A stretch of 64,000 nt of DNA from an uncultured Polaribacter sp. (GCF_947495205.1 NZ_CANLXV010000001.1:248001-312000), one strand, 5' to 3'; counted from the stretch's first letter, positions 8,852 through 19,233 are shown. The notes: generated by a model from the sequence alone, not told the origin. A program made the numbers and translations.

Positions 8852-9683
8852 TAAAGTTAATGATAACCCCAATAACTTCTTCTAATTCTTTAGTCATTAC
8901 ATTTTTTTTCCAAGGATGGGAAACGTTAAAAACATGATCTGCATTTTTAATAATCTCAAATTGGCTATTTTTATTCCAAGAATGTAAACTTTCTGCCTCT
9001 TTAATTTTTACAGAAGTGTCTTTATCTCCATGAATTATTAAGTAAGGTATTGCCAATTGTTGGGTTGTTTTTTGAATATTTAAACGCTGTTCGTTTTCTA
9101 CAAAATCTTCATAAAATTGATAAAAATGAGGCATATCTTGGTGAGTTCTGCCATTTTTTACATAAAACAAGCCTTTTTCTTTCCAATTTTTAAAATTTTC
9201 TTTTTTTGGAAATCTACTTTTATAATCAGAAACACCTGCTAAAGTAATTACTTTTTTAACTCTAGCATCTTCATTTGCTTTTAACAAAACAATACCACCA
9301 CCTCTACTGTGGCCAATTATTGCAATATGGTTTACATCTGCTTCATTTTTAAATTTTTCTTCGGCTGAAATCCAATCTAAAACACTACCTAAATCATCTA
9401 ATTCTTTGGTGTAATTGTTATTGCCAAAAGCCTCTAAATCTGGAAAATCTATGGGTTGCTCTAACGTACCTCCATTATGCGAAAAATTAAATTTTATAAA
9501 GAAAAAACCTGCTTCTGCAAATGCTTTTGCCATTAAATTCCATGCGCCCCAATCTTTAAAACCCTTGTAACCATGGCAAAAAACAACTATTTTTTTTGGT
9601 TGATGATTCTCTTTATAAAAAACATCTGTTACCATAGGTTTTTGATGTTTTCCATCAACAATTATATTCTTTAGAATTTTCAT
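8841..9683 (-). CDS. Alpha/beta hydrolase
   Basis: A 280-residue serine hydrolase. The nucleophile elbow is GHSRGGG (Ser126), the acid lies in HGDKDTSV (Asp220 or Asp222) and the histidine in NADHVF (His250). An N-terminal oxyanion-hole segment reads FCHGYKGFKDW. The extra Gly/Arg around the nucleophile resembles dienelactone hydrolase and S9-type acyl-peptidase-like esterases. There is no signal peptide, so it is cytoplasmic. It lies 10 bp downstream of a LysE-like exporter gene on the same strand. The substrate is unknown. Confidence 0.88.
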   Translation of the reverse strand: MKILKNIIVDGKHQKPMVTDVFYKENHQPKKIVVFCHGYKGFKDWGAWNLMAKAFAEAGFFFIKFNFSHNGGTLEQPIDFPDLEAFGNNNYTKELDDLGSVLDWISAEEKFKNEADVNHIAIIGHSRGGGIVLLKANEDARVKKVITLAGVSDYKSRFPKKENFKNWKEKGLFYVKNGRTHQDMPHFYQFYEDFVENEQRLNIQKTTQQLAIPYLIIHGDKDTSVKIKEAESLHSWNKNSQFEIIKNADHVFNVSHPWKKNVMTKELEEVIGVIINFINL

Positions 9684-9693
9684 TTATAGAAAT

Positions 9694-10305
9694 TTATACA
9701 ACAAATTTAAGGAAAGTTAATAGCGCAAAACAAGCTGTAATACCACTTAAAATTAAATTCATGTTTTGTGTCATATTACCCGTTTTTTGTTCAATTTTAG
9801 GTGCGTATTTTCCGTATAAATACAAGATAAAATAAGTTCCTATTACGGCACCAATTACAAAGAATATTATTGAAAAAGTATCAAAACGCATTAAATTAAA
9901 CCCCATTAATAACGCTGCTACACCACAAAAAAACGGAATTGCAAACATATTAAGTATCGATAAAAAGATACCTGTTAAAAATGAATTTTTATTACCAATC
10001 TTCTTGTTTTTTTCCTGTTTTTCTTGTTTGTTTTTATAGTAAAAGTAAACGGATAAACACAGAAGAACTACAATACCTGTTTTTTCTAGGAATGCTATTA
10101 AAGCGGTATTATTTGCAATATATTTTGTTAAGTAAACAGATACATAAGCTTGTAAAAAAACAATTAATAAAACGCCAAACGTAAAATAATTAAAGTCTTT
10201 TTTATTTCCTTGAAGGCTTATTTTTAATGCAGTCATATTTAATACACTTGGTGGCGTATAACCTAAAAAAGAACATAATAAACCAAGAAAAAAAATTGAA
10301 ATCAA
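9694..10305 (-). CDS. LysE-family-like membrane exporter (copy 1)
   Basis: A 203-residue integral membrane protein with about six hydrophobic segments. The N-terminus GLLCSFLGYTPPSVLNMTALKISLQG matches the LysE/RhtB-like pattern (a G-x-x-PG-type loop followed by a cytoplasmic basic stretch). It probably exports small amino-acid-like solutes. The next gene upstream (10359-10982) is a clear paralogue with the same layout (S.LN.T.LKISL, MFAIP, GTYFILYLYG), so this is a tandem duplication. The family assignment rests on topology and the N-terminal motif. Confidence 0.72.
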   Translation of the reverse strand: MISIFFLGLLCSFLGYTPPSVLNMTALKISLQGNKKDFNYFTFGVLLIVFLQAYVSVYLTKYIANNTALIAFLEKTGIVVLLCLSVYFYYKNKQEKQEKNKKIGNKNSFLTGIFLSILNMFAIPFFCGVAALLMGFNLMRFDTFSIIFFVIGAVIGTYFILYLYGKYAPKIEQKTGNMTQNMNLILSGITACFALLTFLKFVV

Positions 10306-10358
10306 ATCTATGTATTTTATTTATGAATCAGTCGGAAGCGCTCTTTATAAATTACTTT

Positions 10359-10982
10359 TTAATTTAAAAATAGCTTAATAATTGAAAACAGCGCTACAAA
10401 TGCTGTTAAAATTGCTAAAATTAAATTGATATTTTTTGTTAGTTTTCCTGTTTTCTTCTGAATAATTTTGGCGTAATTTCCGTATAAAATCAAAATAAAA
10501 TAAGTGCCGATTGCACAGCCCAAAGTAAAAAACAACACTGGTATAATAGCCCTACTAAACTGCCTTATTTCTTCTAAAAAAATAATTGTACCACACAAAT
10601 AAGGTATGGCAAACATATTTAAAATAGATAGTGTAATACCCACCATAAATGCACGCTTATAATGCGCTGCATTTGCTTTTGTTGGCATTGTTTCTTTTTT
10701 AGATTCTCTATAAAAATAAAACGATAATAAAATAAAAATTACAATTCCTAACTTTTCTAAAGTTTGCAAAATTGAAGTGTTTTCTGCAAGTAACTTTGTT
10801 AAAAAAACAGCAATTATCGTTTGAGGAATTACAACCAAAGAAATGCCTAAAGCGTATTTTTTTACTTCATTTTGGCCTTGTTCTAAGCTAATTTTTAAGA
10901 CAGTTATATTTAACATGCTTGGTGTTATAGAACCACCAAAACAAAATAAGAATCCAAAAATAAAAAGAAGAAAACTTGTCAT
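10359..10982 (-). CDS. LysE-family-like membrane exporter (copy 2)
   Basis: A 207-residue membrane protein paralogous to its downstream neighbour. Both share the SITPSMLNITVLKISLEQG-type N-terminus, a central charged loop, a NMFAIP(Y/F)(L/F)CG segment and a GTYFIL.LYGNYA C-terminal segment. It is separated by 53 bp from copy 1 and is probably co-transcribed with it. A heteromeric or partially redundant exporter pair is plausible. No regulator is adjacent. Confidence 0.72.
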   Translation of the reverse strand: MTSFLLFIFGFLFCFGGSITPSMLNITVLKISLEQGQNEVKKYALGISLVVIPQTIIAVFLTKLLAENTSILQTLEKLGIVIFILLSFYFYRESKKETMPTKANAAHYKRAFMVGITLSILNMFAIPYLCGTIIFLEEIRQFSRAIIPVLFFTLGCAIGTYFILILYGNYAKIIQKKTGKLTKNINLILAILTAFVALFSIIKLFLN

Positions 10983-11029
10983 GCTACAAATTTAGATTGT
11001 TAAAGGATATATTCTAAATTTTAATCCAC

Positions 11030-11055
11030 AAAAAAACGCATCATTTTATGATGCG
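11030..11055 (-). terminator. Intrinsic terminator of gdhA
   Basis: A 7-bp perfect stem CGCATCA/TGATGCG with a 5-base loop at 11037-11055. On the minus strand it is followed by a run of T (the A-run at 11030-11036). It lies about 30 bp downstream of the gdhA stop codon and points the right way. Confidence 0.8.
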
Positions 11056-11083
11056 CATTTTATAACTGTATTTAAAAAATCTT

Positions 11084-12439
11084 TTAGATAACACCTTGTG
11101 CTAACATTGCATCTGCAACTTTTACAAAACCAGCAATATTTGCACCTTTTACATAATCTATAGAACCATCATCCTCTTTACCATATTGTACACAAGAATC
11201 ATGAATATCTTCCATTATGTCTTTTAATCTTCTGTCTACTTCTTCTCTAGACCACGAAATTCTTAGCGAGTTTTGGCTCATTTCTAAACCAGATGTTGCT
11301 ACACCACCTGCATTACTTGCTTTACCTGGCGCAAATAATATTTTAGCTTTTTGAAAAGCATGCATTGCATCTGGTGTAGAAGGCATATTTGCTCCTTCAG
11401 AAACACACATACAACCATTATCTATTAATGCTTTTGCTTCTTCGCCGTTCAACTCATTTTGCGTTGCACAAGGTAAAGCAATATCGCATTTTACAAACCA
11501 AGGTCTTTCACCTTTAAAATATTTTGCATCAGGATATTTAGATACATATGCACTAATTCTACCTCTTTTGTTATTTTTTAAATCCATAACAAATTCTAGT
11601 TTTTCTGTGTCAATACCGTCTTCATCTAAAATATAACCACCAGAATCTGATAATGTAAGTACTTTTGCACCCAATTCTATTGCTTTTTCTGCAGCAAATT
11701 GTGCAACATTACCAGAACCAGAAATTACAATTGTTTTTCCTTCAAAAGAATCGTCTTTTGTTTTTAACATATTTTCTGCAAAATAAACGGTTCCATAACC
11801 TGTAGCTTCTGGCCTAATTAAAGAACCACCCCAAGATTGTCCTTTACCAGTTAAAACACCAGTAAACGTATTGTTTAGTTTTTTATACATACCAAACATA
11901 AAACCTATTTCTCTTGCACCCACTCCAATATCTCCAGCAGGTACATCTGTATTATGCCCAATGTGTCTAAATAATTCTGTCATAAAAGCATGGCAAAAAC
12001 GCATTATTTCATTGTCTGATTTTCCTTTTGGATCAAAATCTGAACCTCCTTTACCACCGCCCATTGGCAAAGTAGTTAACGAGTTTTTAAACACTTGTTC
12101 AAAAGCTAAAAATTTTAAAATACTTGCGTTTACAGATTTATGAAAACGTAAACCACCTTTATAAGGACCTATTGCAGAATTCATTTGTACTCTATACCCT
12201 CTATTTACTTGAATTTCTCCATCATCATCTACCCAAGAAACACGAAAAGAAATTAATCTTTCTGGTTCTACCATTCTTAATAAAATATTTTTGCCACAAT
12301 AAATATCATTTGCAATAATATAAGGTATTACCGTTTCTGCTACTTCTTGTACAGCTTGCAAAAACTCAGGTTCATGGCCATTGCGTTGTTTTACCAACTC
12401 CATGAAGCTATCTATTTTTGATTTTATACTTTCTTCCAT
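11084..12439 (-). CDS. gdhA: NADP-specific glutamate dehydrogenase
   Basis: A 451-residue hexameric-type glutamate dehydrogenase. It shows the substrate-binding/catalytic segment LPMGGGKGGSDFDPKGK (Lys130 region), the GDIGVGAREIG block, the Rossmann motif VISGSGNVAQFAAE and the C-terminal SNAGGVATSGLEMSQN. It reductively aminates 2-oxoglutarate with NADPH in ammonium assimilation. It is a monocistronic gene with its own terminator downstream. Length and motifs match the E. coli GdhA class. Confidence 0.97.
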   Translation of the reverse strand: MEESIKSKIDSFMELVKQRNGHEPEFLQAVQEVAETVIPYIIANDIYCGKNILLRMVEPERLISFRVSWVDDDGEIQVNRGYRVQMNSAIGPYKGGLRFHKSVNASILKFLAFEQVFKNSLTTLPMGGGKGGSDFDPKGKSDNEIMRFCHAFMTELFRHIGHNTDVPAGDIGVGAREIGFMFGMYKKLNNTFTGVLTGKGQSWGGSLIRPEATGYGTVYFAENMLKTKDDSFEGKTIVISGSGNVAQFAAEKAIELGAKVLTLSDSGGYILDEDGIDTEKLEFVMDLKNNKRGRISAYVSKYPDAKYFKGERPWFVKCDIALPCATQNELNGEEAKALIDNGCMCVSEGANMPSTPDAMHAFQKAKILFAPGKASNAGGVATSGLEMSQNSLRISWSREEVDRRLKDIMEDIHDSCVQYGKEDDGSIDYVKGANIAGFVKVADAMLAQGVI

Positions 12440-12615
12440 AATTTTTTGTGATATTATTAAAAATTTAACGATACAAAGATAGTTCTTTTTAAATATGGTA
12501 ATATTAAAAAGTTTTCTTAAAAAACATAAAATTACATATTTTTAACTATTGTGCTAAGTTTGTCTTGATAACTCGCTTTTCTTACATTTTGCCAACCAAA
12601 CTATTTAAAAAAGAT

Positions 12616-12623
12616 TAAATTTG
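12616..12623 (+). promoter_or_regulatory. Candidate promoter (-7 box) of pheS
   Basis: TAAATTTG matches the Bacteroidota -7 consensus TAnnTTTG and lies 21 bp before the pheS ATG. A TTTTG at 12587-12591 could be the -33 element, but the 24-bp spacer is longer than usual. Confidence 0.4.
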
Positions 12624-12644
12624 TAGCCTAATGGTATTTTTAAA

Positions 12645-13664
12645 ATGTTAGATAAAGTAAAAGAATTAATTGGAGATGTACAGGCGTTTAAAGCAACTTC
12701 TAAAGAAGAAGTTGAAGCGTTTAGAATTAAATATTTAGGAAGCAAAGGCTTGTTAAAAGGACTGTTTACAGAATTTAGAAATGTAGATGCATCACTTAAA
12801 AAAGACCTTGGACAAGCACTAAATAATCTTAGACAATCTGCTGAAGGAAAAGTAGCTGAGTTAAATGATTCTCTAGAAAGTACTATTGAAGAAAAAGGGG
12901 TTTATGGAGATTTAACAAGGCCTGCAGAACCTATTAATTTAGGCTCTAGACACCCAATTTCTTTGGTAAAAAACCAAATTATAGAAGTTTTTAATAGAAT
13001 TGGTTTTACAGTTTCTGAAGGGCCAGAAATTGAAGATGATTGGCATAATTTTACAGCATTAAACCTGCCAGAATATCATCCTGCAAGAGACATGCAAGAC
13101 ACGTTTTTTATAGAACAAAACCCAGATATTTTACTAAGAACACATACTTCTTCTGTACAAGTACGTTATATGGAAGAAAATGAACCGCCAATTAGAACCA
13201 TTTCTCCTGGAAGAGTTTTTAGAAACGAAGATATTTCTGCACGTGCACACTGTATTTTTCATCAAGTTGAAGGTTTGTATATAGATACAGATGTTTCCTT
13301 TGCAGATTTAAAGCAAACGCTTTTGTATTTTACCAAAGAAATGTTTGGGAAATCTAAGATTCGTTTACGTCCTTCTTATTTTCCGTTTACAGAGCCAAGT
13401 GCAGAAGTAGATATTTATTGGGGTTTAGAAACAGAAACCGATTACAGAATTACCAAAGGAACAGGTTGGTTAGAAATTATGGGTTGTGGTATGGTAGACC
13501 CAAATGTTTTGAAAAACGCTAACATAGATCCAACAAAATATTCTGGTTATGCTTTTGGTATGGGAATAGAACGTATTGCCATGTTGTTGTATCAAATTCC
13601 AGATATTAGAATGTTTTATGAAAACGATAAACGTTTTCTAGAGCAGTTTAAATCGGTTTTATAA
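12645..13664 (+). CDS. pheS: Phenylalanyl-tRNA synthetase alpha subunit
   Basis: A 339-residue class IIc aminoacyl-tRNA synthetase alpha chain. The N-terminal coiled-coil tRNA-binding region (about residues 1-85) is followed by the catalytic core, with motif 2 around RVFRNEDISARAHCIFHQVEG and motif 3 GYAFGMGIERIAMLLY. It charges tRNA-Phe together with PheT; no pheT is adjacent, as is common in Bacteroidota. The downstream 131-residue gene may be co-transcribed (82 bp gap). Confidence 0.97.
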   Translation: MLDKVKELIGDVQAFKATSKEEVEAFRIKYLGSKGLLKGLFTEFRNVDASLKKDLGQALNNLRQSAEGKVAELNDSLESTIEEKGVYGDLTRPAEPINLGSRHPISLVKNQIIEVFNRIGFTVSEGPEIEDDWHNFTALNLPEYHPARDMQDTFFIEQNPDILLRTHTSSVQVRYMEENEPPIRTISPGRVFRNEDISARAHCIFHQVEGLYIDTDVSFADLKQTLLYFTKEMFGKSKIRLRPSYFPFTEPSAEVDIYWGLETETDYRITKGTGWLEIMGCGMVDPNVLKNANIDPTKYSGYAFGMGIERIAMLLYQIPDIRMFYENDKRFLEQFKSVL

Positions 13665-13746
13665 TTTTTAAGAAAACAGAAGAGATATAAAAGAAAAGAG
13701 ACGAATTGTTCTCTTTTCTATCTTCTTGTCTCTTTAATCTAAAAAG

Positions 13747-14142
13747 ATGAAAAAAGACATCAAAATACCAGAAGTAACCAACGTAGAAATGGCAATTGTT
13801 TATGAATTTAACGACATATACAATACCAACGATTGGAATGTATACCTAACTAACAATAAAAATGTTGATTTAGAAATGGTAGTTATTGTTTCTCAAGGTT
13901 TTTCAGATACAAAAACGACTTCTTTACTACGTAAAAAAGTAGAAAAATTACCAGCCAATTCTTTTGCTAAAATAGAGTTGATTCAGCCAGAGTTGTTTGC
14001 CTTAAACAACCGTTTTCAGGTTACTTTTTTTGAAGGAAATACTTTGTATGAAAAAACCTTTCTTTTTAAAGAAAACACAGTTAAAGAAGGTGCTTTAAGA
14101 ACAATTCCTGCATTAAAAAAACGTGGAGTTTTAGCGAAGTAG
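13747..14142 (+). CDS. Conserved hypothetical protein downstream of pheS
   Basis: A 131-residue soluble protein with no signal peptide or membrane segment. I recognise no domain. It alternates short beta-strand-like segments (WNVYLTNNKNVDLEMVVIVSQG, FAKIELIQPELFALNNRFQVTFFEG) and ends with a basic tail. It is co-directional with pheS after 82 bp. Good codon structure and full-length reading support a real gene; the function is unknown. The first large hairpin-repeat array begins 7 bp after its stop codon. Confidence 0.75.
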   Translation: MKKDIKIPEVTNVEMAIVYEFNDIYNTNDWNVYLTNNKNVDLEMVVIVSQGFSDTKTTSLLRKKVEKLPANSFAKIELIQPELFALNNRFQVTFFEGNTLYEKTFLFKENTVKEGALRTIPALKKRGVLAK

Positions 14143-14148
14143 GTTTTA

Positions 14149-15095
14149 TTTGTCACGCTGTAAGCGTCTCACACAAAATTACACACACGCAGTTTGTCAT
14201 ACACATTTTATCACACCCAGAGTTAATCTCGTACAGTTTGTCACGCTGTAAGCGTCCCACGCACCAAAAAAAACCAACACAAAACCACACAGTTTGTCAC
14301 CCTGAAAGGGTCTCACACAAAAAAACACCAAACTAAAACCAAAAGATTCCTACGGAATGACAAAATTGGGTGGAAACTGAGTGAAGGCTAAACAGAAACT
14401 AAGCAGAAAACACAACACAAAACCACAAAGTTTGTCACGCTGTAAGCGTCCCACACACAGTTTATCACACAAAGTTTGTCTCACTAAAAGGGTCTCACAC
14501 GCAAAAACACCAAACTAAAACCAAAAGATTCCTACGGAATGACAAAATTGGGTGGAAACTGAGTGAAGGCTAAACAGAAACTAAGCAGAAAACACAACAC
14601 AAAACCACAAAGTTTGTCGCGCTGTAAGCGTCCCACACACAGTTTATCACACACAGCTTGTCTCACTAAAAGGGTCTCACGCACAAAAACACCAAACTGT
14701 AACCAGAAGATTCCTACGGAATGACAAAACTGGATGGAAACTGCATAAAAACGAAACGGAAACTAAGTAGAAACTAAGCAAAAAACACAAAAACACACAG
14801 TTTGTCACGCTGTAAGCGCCCCACACACAGTTTATCACACAAAGTTTGTCACCCTGAAAGGGTCTCACACAAAAAAACACCAAACTGTAACCAGAAGATT
14901 CCTACGGAATGACAAAACTGGATGGAAACTGCATAAAAACGAAACGGAAACTAAACAGAAACTAAGCAAAAAACACAACACAAAAACACAAAGTTTGTCG
15001 CGCTGTAAGCGTCCCACGCACAGTTTGTCACACACAGTTTGTCTCCCTGAAAGGGTCTCACGCACAAAAACACCAAACTGTAACCAAAAGATTTT
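14149..15095. repeat. Compound hairpin repeat array 1 (five ~182-191 bp units)
   Basis: This roughly 950-bp gene-free stretch is a tandem array. The module GATTCCTACGGAATGAC begins at 14345, 14527, 14709 and 14897, giving periods of 182, 182 and 188 bp; a fifth, truncated unit ends near 15088. Each unit carries three short hairpin modules: TTTGTCACGCTGTAAGCGTC, TTTGTCTCCCTGAAAGGGTC and the inverted GATTCCTACGGAATGACAAA. They are joined by A/C-rich linkers such as CAACACAAAACCACAAAG. Apparent reading frames on the minus strand are products of the repeat. No gene is supported. Confidence 0.95.
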
Positions 15096-15141
15096 TAAAT
15101 TAAAAAATTTTACATTAATTTTAACCATCCAATAAATTAGT

Positions 15142-16645
15142 ATGAAAAAAACAATAACAATACTATTCTTGATCGTTTCGGGAATAGTAAATGCGCAATC
15201 TTTTAGATTGGCTAACAGCGAGGATCAGGCACACCTGATAGATATGGTAGGAGGAGATAATATACACGTATCATCAATCACTTTTACAGACCAAAACGTA
15301 GAACGTGAATGGTTCTATGTATCATATACCCAGGGCGTTTTATCCTTGGGTAATTACGAACGTTTCACCAATGTTTATGAAAAAAAATCTGGTGGATTCA
15401 TCAAAATAACCATGCCAGGATTACAAACCTTGACGCATGGACCAGCAACATTTGCCTTTTTGAACAACGATCATTTACCTGATCTTGTACAAACAGGGCG
15501 AGATATCAATAATTATCCGCGTGCGTATGTTTATGTTAATGATGGTAATACATCATGGAAACAAACACAGGAACTTTATGGATTATTTGATGGAGCCATA
15601 ACCAGAATCCCTGACTCAGGTGGAGACGGAGTCGTTATTATGGGATCAGGATTTGATGGTAAAATAACTTCAAACACCAAAATTTTGAAAAATTCTGGCA
15701 CCGGGGATGGATATTTGACCGAGGTTTTTGATGGGGTTGGAGGCACTGATGGTTCTGTACATGTGGTGGATATTATGGGCGGCACGAATGTTGTAGCATA
15801 CTATCATGGTACTAATTTCAAGGGTAGCTTTAACAAAAAAGCTACGCGCCAGACAGACGGCACCTACGTAGAGGTAGATAATGGGTTTCCAACTATTCAA
15901 CGTGGCGACAGTGAATATTTCGATTTTGATAATGAATGATGGTGATCTGGATTGGGCTTGTACAGGAAAAATAACATCTTTTCCTGGAGCACCTCGTTTA
16001 ACCTTGATTTATGAAAACAAGAACGGAGTATTTATCGAAAAATACCGATTCCCTGCTGGGTCTGGTATGAAACTTGCGGTTATTGACTTGGATGTCGACG
16101 GCTACAAAGGACTTGCTGTTATGGGTTCAGGCTGGGCTGATCATGAGCATCATATTGCTATGTATACAAATACCGAGGGTGTGTTCAATGAATGGACAGA
16201 TCATCCTTTTCATTCAGAGTCGACCATGCCACAGCCAAGCTGGGGAAATGGTTTCAATGGCGGTGAATTCATCGTTACTGATATGAATAATGATGGTAAG
16301 ATGGATCTTATTATTGTGGGTAGGGCTACATTTTATCCTTTTGTTTGGGGAAATTACAAGGCACAGTATTATAAGAATACTACGCAATCCCTATCAACTC
16401 AGGATCTACAGTTAGAACAGGTTACATTGTATCCAAATCCAACACGTGGAAAAATTTCATTAAAATTACCTTCAGGTAACGAACTAGACAAATTCATGGT
16501 CTACGACTCAACAGGTCGTATTATTGGACAGTCAACAAACGGTACAAATTATTTCGATATGCAACCGTATGCTACAGGATTTTATTATTTACGATACCAG
16601 ACAAAATCTAGTAAAACGGGAAAAATAAAATTCCTTAAACAATAG
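15142..16645 (+). pseudogene. Frameshifted VCBS/FG-GAP secreted protein with T9SS domain
   Basis: Two overlapping frames (15142-15939 and 15881-16645) are the halves of one protein of about 500 residues. It has a signal peptide (MKKTITILFLIVSGIVNAQ), FG-GAP/VCBS-type calcium-binding repeats such as DLDVDGYKGLAVMGSGW and DMNNDGKMDLIIVGRA, and a type A sorting domain from LYPNPTRGKISLKL to the end. Removing one copy of the tandem AATG at 15931-15938 restores DFDNDGDLDW, the expected repeat motif, so the break is a 4-bp duplication. The gene looks visibly richer in G+C than its neighbours and is boxed in by repeat arrays, which suggests transfer. A sequencing error is possible. Confidence 0.85.
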
Positions 16646-16694
16646 CGTATTCATTTGAATTTATTTAAAATAAAAAGTATAGTTTTCTAGATAC

Positions 16695-17420
16695 AGTTTG
16701 TCTTGCTGAAAGGGTCTCACGAACAAAAAACACGAAGTTTGTCGCGCTGTAAGCGCCCCACACACAGTCTATCAAACACTGTTTGTCTCCCTGAAAGGGT
16801 CTCAAACAAAAAAACACTAAACTAAAACCAAAAGATTCCTACGGAATGACAAAACTGGGTGGTAACTAAACGAAAACTAAACAGGAACTAAGCAGAAAAA
16901 CACAACACAAATACACAAAGTTTGTCGCGCTGAAAGGGTCTCACACACAAGAACACCAAACTGATACCAAAAGATTCCTACGGAATGACAAAACTGGATG
17001 GAAACTAAACATTAACTGTTCAGAAAACACTACCCAAACTAGCACACACAGTTTGTCTCACTGCAAGGGTCTCACACACAAAAACAACAAACTGTGACCA
17101 AAAGATTCCTACGGAATGACAAAATTGGGTGGAAACTGCATGAAAACTGGGTGGAAACTGCACGAAAACTAAACGGAAACTAAGCAAAAAACACAACACA
17201 AAACCACAAAGTTTGTCACGCTGTAAGCGCCACACGCACAGTTTATCACACAAAGTTTGTCTCCCTGAAAGGGTCTCACACAAAAAAACACCAACCTAAA
17301 ACCAAAAGATTCCTACGGAATGACAAAACTGGGTGGAAACTGAATAAAAACTAGACAGAAACTATACAGAAAACACAACACAAACTAGCACGCACAATCT
17401 GTCTCGCTGTAAGCGTCTCA
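16695..17420. repeat. Compound hairpin repeat array 2
   Basis: A second gene-free array of the same family. GATTCCTACGGAATGAC starts at 16834, 16973, 17104 and 17308, with periods of 139, 131 and 204 bp, so units have gained and lost the CACGCTGTAAGCGTC module. It begins about 50 bp after the frameshifted VCBS gene and ends about 100 bp before the GIY-YIG gene. The array contains no supported gene. Confidence 0.94.
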
Positions 17421-17520
17421 CCCAACACTGCACAATTGTTCATAAAAATTCTTAAAGAATAACAAACTTTACATATTTTTAGGCTAGTAAAAAAAGAAAA
17501 AGCTTAAATACCTCCAAACT

Positions 17521-17832
17521 ATGATATCCCACACAACAGGAATCTATAATTTTTACGTTTACATTATTACCAATAAACACAAAACAGTTTTATATACTGG
17601 TGTTACGAATAATCTAAAATTACGCTTACAACAGCACCAACAAAAAAAGAATCCTAAAAGTTTTACTGCTAAATACAATGTACATTATTTATTATATTAT
17701 GAACATTTTGGCTGGATACAAGAGGCAATTGCTAGAGAAAAAGAAATAAAAAACTTAACAAGACAAAAGAAAATAAATTTGATTTTAGAAAAAAATGCTA
17801 AAATGGAATTTCTAAATCATCTATTTGAGTAG
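17521..17832 (+). CDS. GIY-YIG nuclease family protein
   Basis: A 103-residue single-domain GIY-YIG endonuclease-like protein. The degenerate GIY..YIG strand pair is FYVYIITN...VLYTGVTNN, followed by LKLRLQQH with the catalytic Arg, and the metal-binding Glu lies in AIAREKEIK. Such small orphan GIY-YIG proteins are common in Flavobacteriia and their role is unsettled. It sits exactly between repeat arrays 2 and 3, within about 100 bp of each, so it may take part in amplifying or processing these hairpins. That link is inference from position only. Confidence 0.88.
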   Translation: MISHTTGIYNFYVYIITNKHKTVLYTGVTNNLKLRLQQHQQKKNPKSFTAKYNVHYLLYYEHFGWIQEAIAREKEIKNLTRQKKINLILEKNAKMEFLNHLFE

Positions 17833-17884
17833 CTTTCTTAATAAATAGAGAATTGGGAGAAATAGCGAAGAAACACAACACAAT

Positions 17885-19057
17885 TTGTCAAACACAGTTT
17901 GTCTTTTTGAAAGAGTCTCACACACAAACAAAACACCAAACTGTAACCAAAAGATTCCTACGGAATGACAAAACTGAAAGGAAACTGAGTGAAAACTAAG
18001 CGAAAAAACCAACACAAAAACACACAGTTTGTCTCCCTGAAAGGGTCTCACACAAAAAAACACCAAACTGTAACCAAAAGATTCCTACGGAATGACAAAA
18101 CTGGGTGGAAACTGAGTGAAGGCTAAACAGAAACTAAGCAGAAAAACACAACACAAAGTTTGTCACGCTGTAAGCGTCCCACACACACTTTATCACACAC
18201 AGTTTGTCTCCCTGAAAGGGTCTCACACAAAAAAAACACCAAACTAAAACCAAAAGATTCCTACGGAATGACAAAATTGGGTGGAAACTGAGTGAAAGCT
18301 AGACGGAAACTAAGCAGAAAACACAACACAAAACCACAAAATTTGTCACGCTGTAAGCGTCCCACACACACTTTATCACACACAGTTTGTCTCACTAAAA
18401 GGGTCTCACGCACAAAAACACCAAACTGTAACCAGAAGATTCCTACGGAATGACAAAACTGTACGGAAACTACATGAAAACTAGATGAAAACTGTATAAA
18501 AACGAAACAGAAACTAAGCAGAAAACCAACCCAACACCAAACAATTTGTCAAACACAGTTTGTCTCTTTGAAAGAGTCTCACACACAAACAAAACACCAA
18601 ACTGTAACCAAAAGATTCCTACGGAATGACAAAACTGGGTGGAAACTGAGTGAAAACTAAGCAGAAAACCAACAAAAAACTACAAAGTTTGTCGCGCTGT
18701 ATGGGTCTCACATACAAAACACCAAACTGTGACCAAAAGATTCCTACGGAATGACAAAACTGGATGGAAACTGAGTGAAAACTAAGCGGAAAACCAACAC
18801 AAAAACACAAAGTTTGTCTCGCTGTAAGCGTCTCACACACAAAAACACCAAACTGTAACCAAAAGATTCCTACGGAATGACAAAACTGGGTGGAAACTGA
18901 GTGAAAAAATTAACACAAAAATACACAAACTAGCACATACAGCTTATCACACACAACTTGTCTCGCTGAAAGCGTCCCAGACAAACAAAAACACCAAACT
19001 GCAACCAGAAGATTCCTACGGAATGACAAAACTGGGTGGAAACTGAGTGAAAACTAA
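17885..19057. repeat. Compound hairpin repeat array 3 (eight units)
   Basis: The largest array. GATTCCTACGGAATGAC starts at 17953, 18080, 18256, 18438, 18614, 18739, 18865 and 19011, with periods alternating between about 125-146 and 176-182 bp. Short units lack, and long units keep, the TTTGTCACGCTGTAAGCGTC module. The region 17833-19233 has no supported gene; reading frames on its minus strand simply translate the repeats. After 19060 the sequence decays into A+T-rich unique DNA. Confidence 0.95.
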
Positions 19058-19233
19058 ACGGAAACTTTACGAAAACTAGTTGAAAACGGAATAAATAGTA
19101 ATAAAAAATTAGCAAAGACTAGACAAAAAAAGCAAGCCTTAGACATTACTTTGTATAATTTAGATTAATAAAAAATAAAATGAAAATAAAAAATCAATTC
19201 ATTTCAATAGCAAATATTTTGTAATTTTATTTT

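Noticed and set aside
14677..15128. Open reading frames on the minus strand of the repeat arrays (also near 17020, 17821, 18619 and 18930)
   Set aside because: They translate the tandem hairpin units themselves, giving near-identical cysteine/phenylalanine-rich peptides at each unit, and have no start context or family resemblance.
14149..19057. Resemblance of the arrays to a CRISPR locus
   Set aside because: Repeats are not separated by unique spacers of constant length, units are 125-204 bp with three different hairpins, and no cas gene is nearby.
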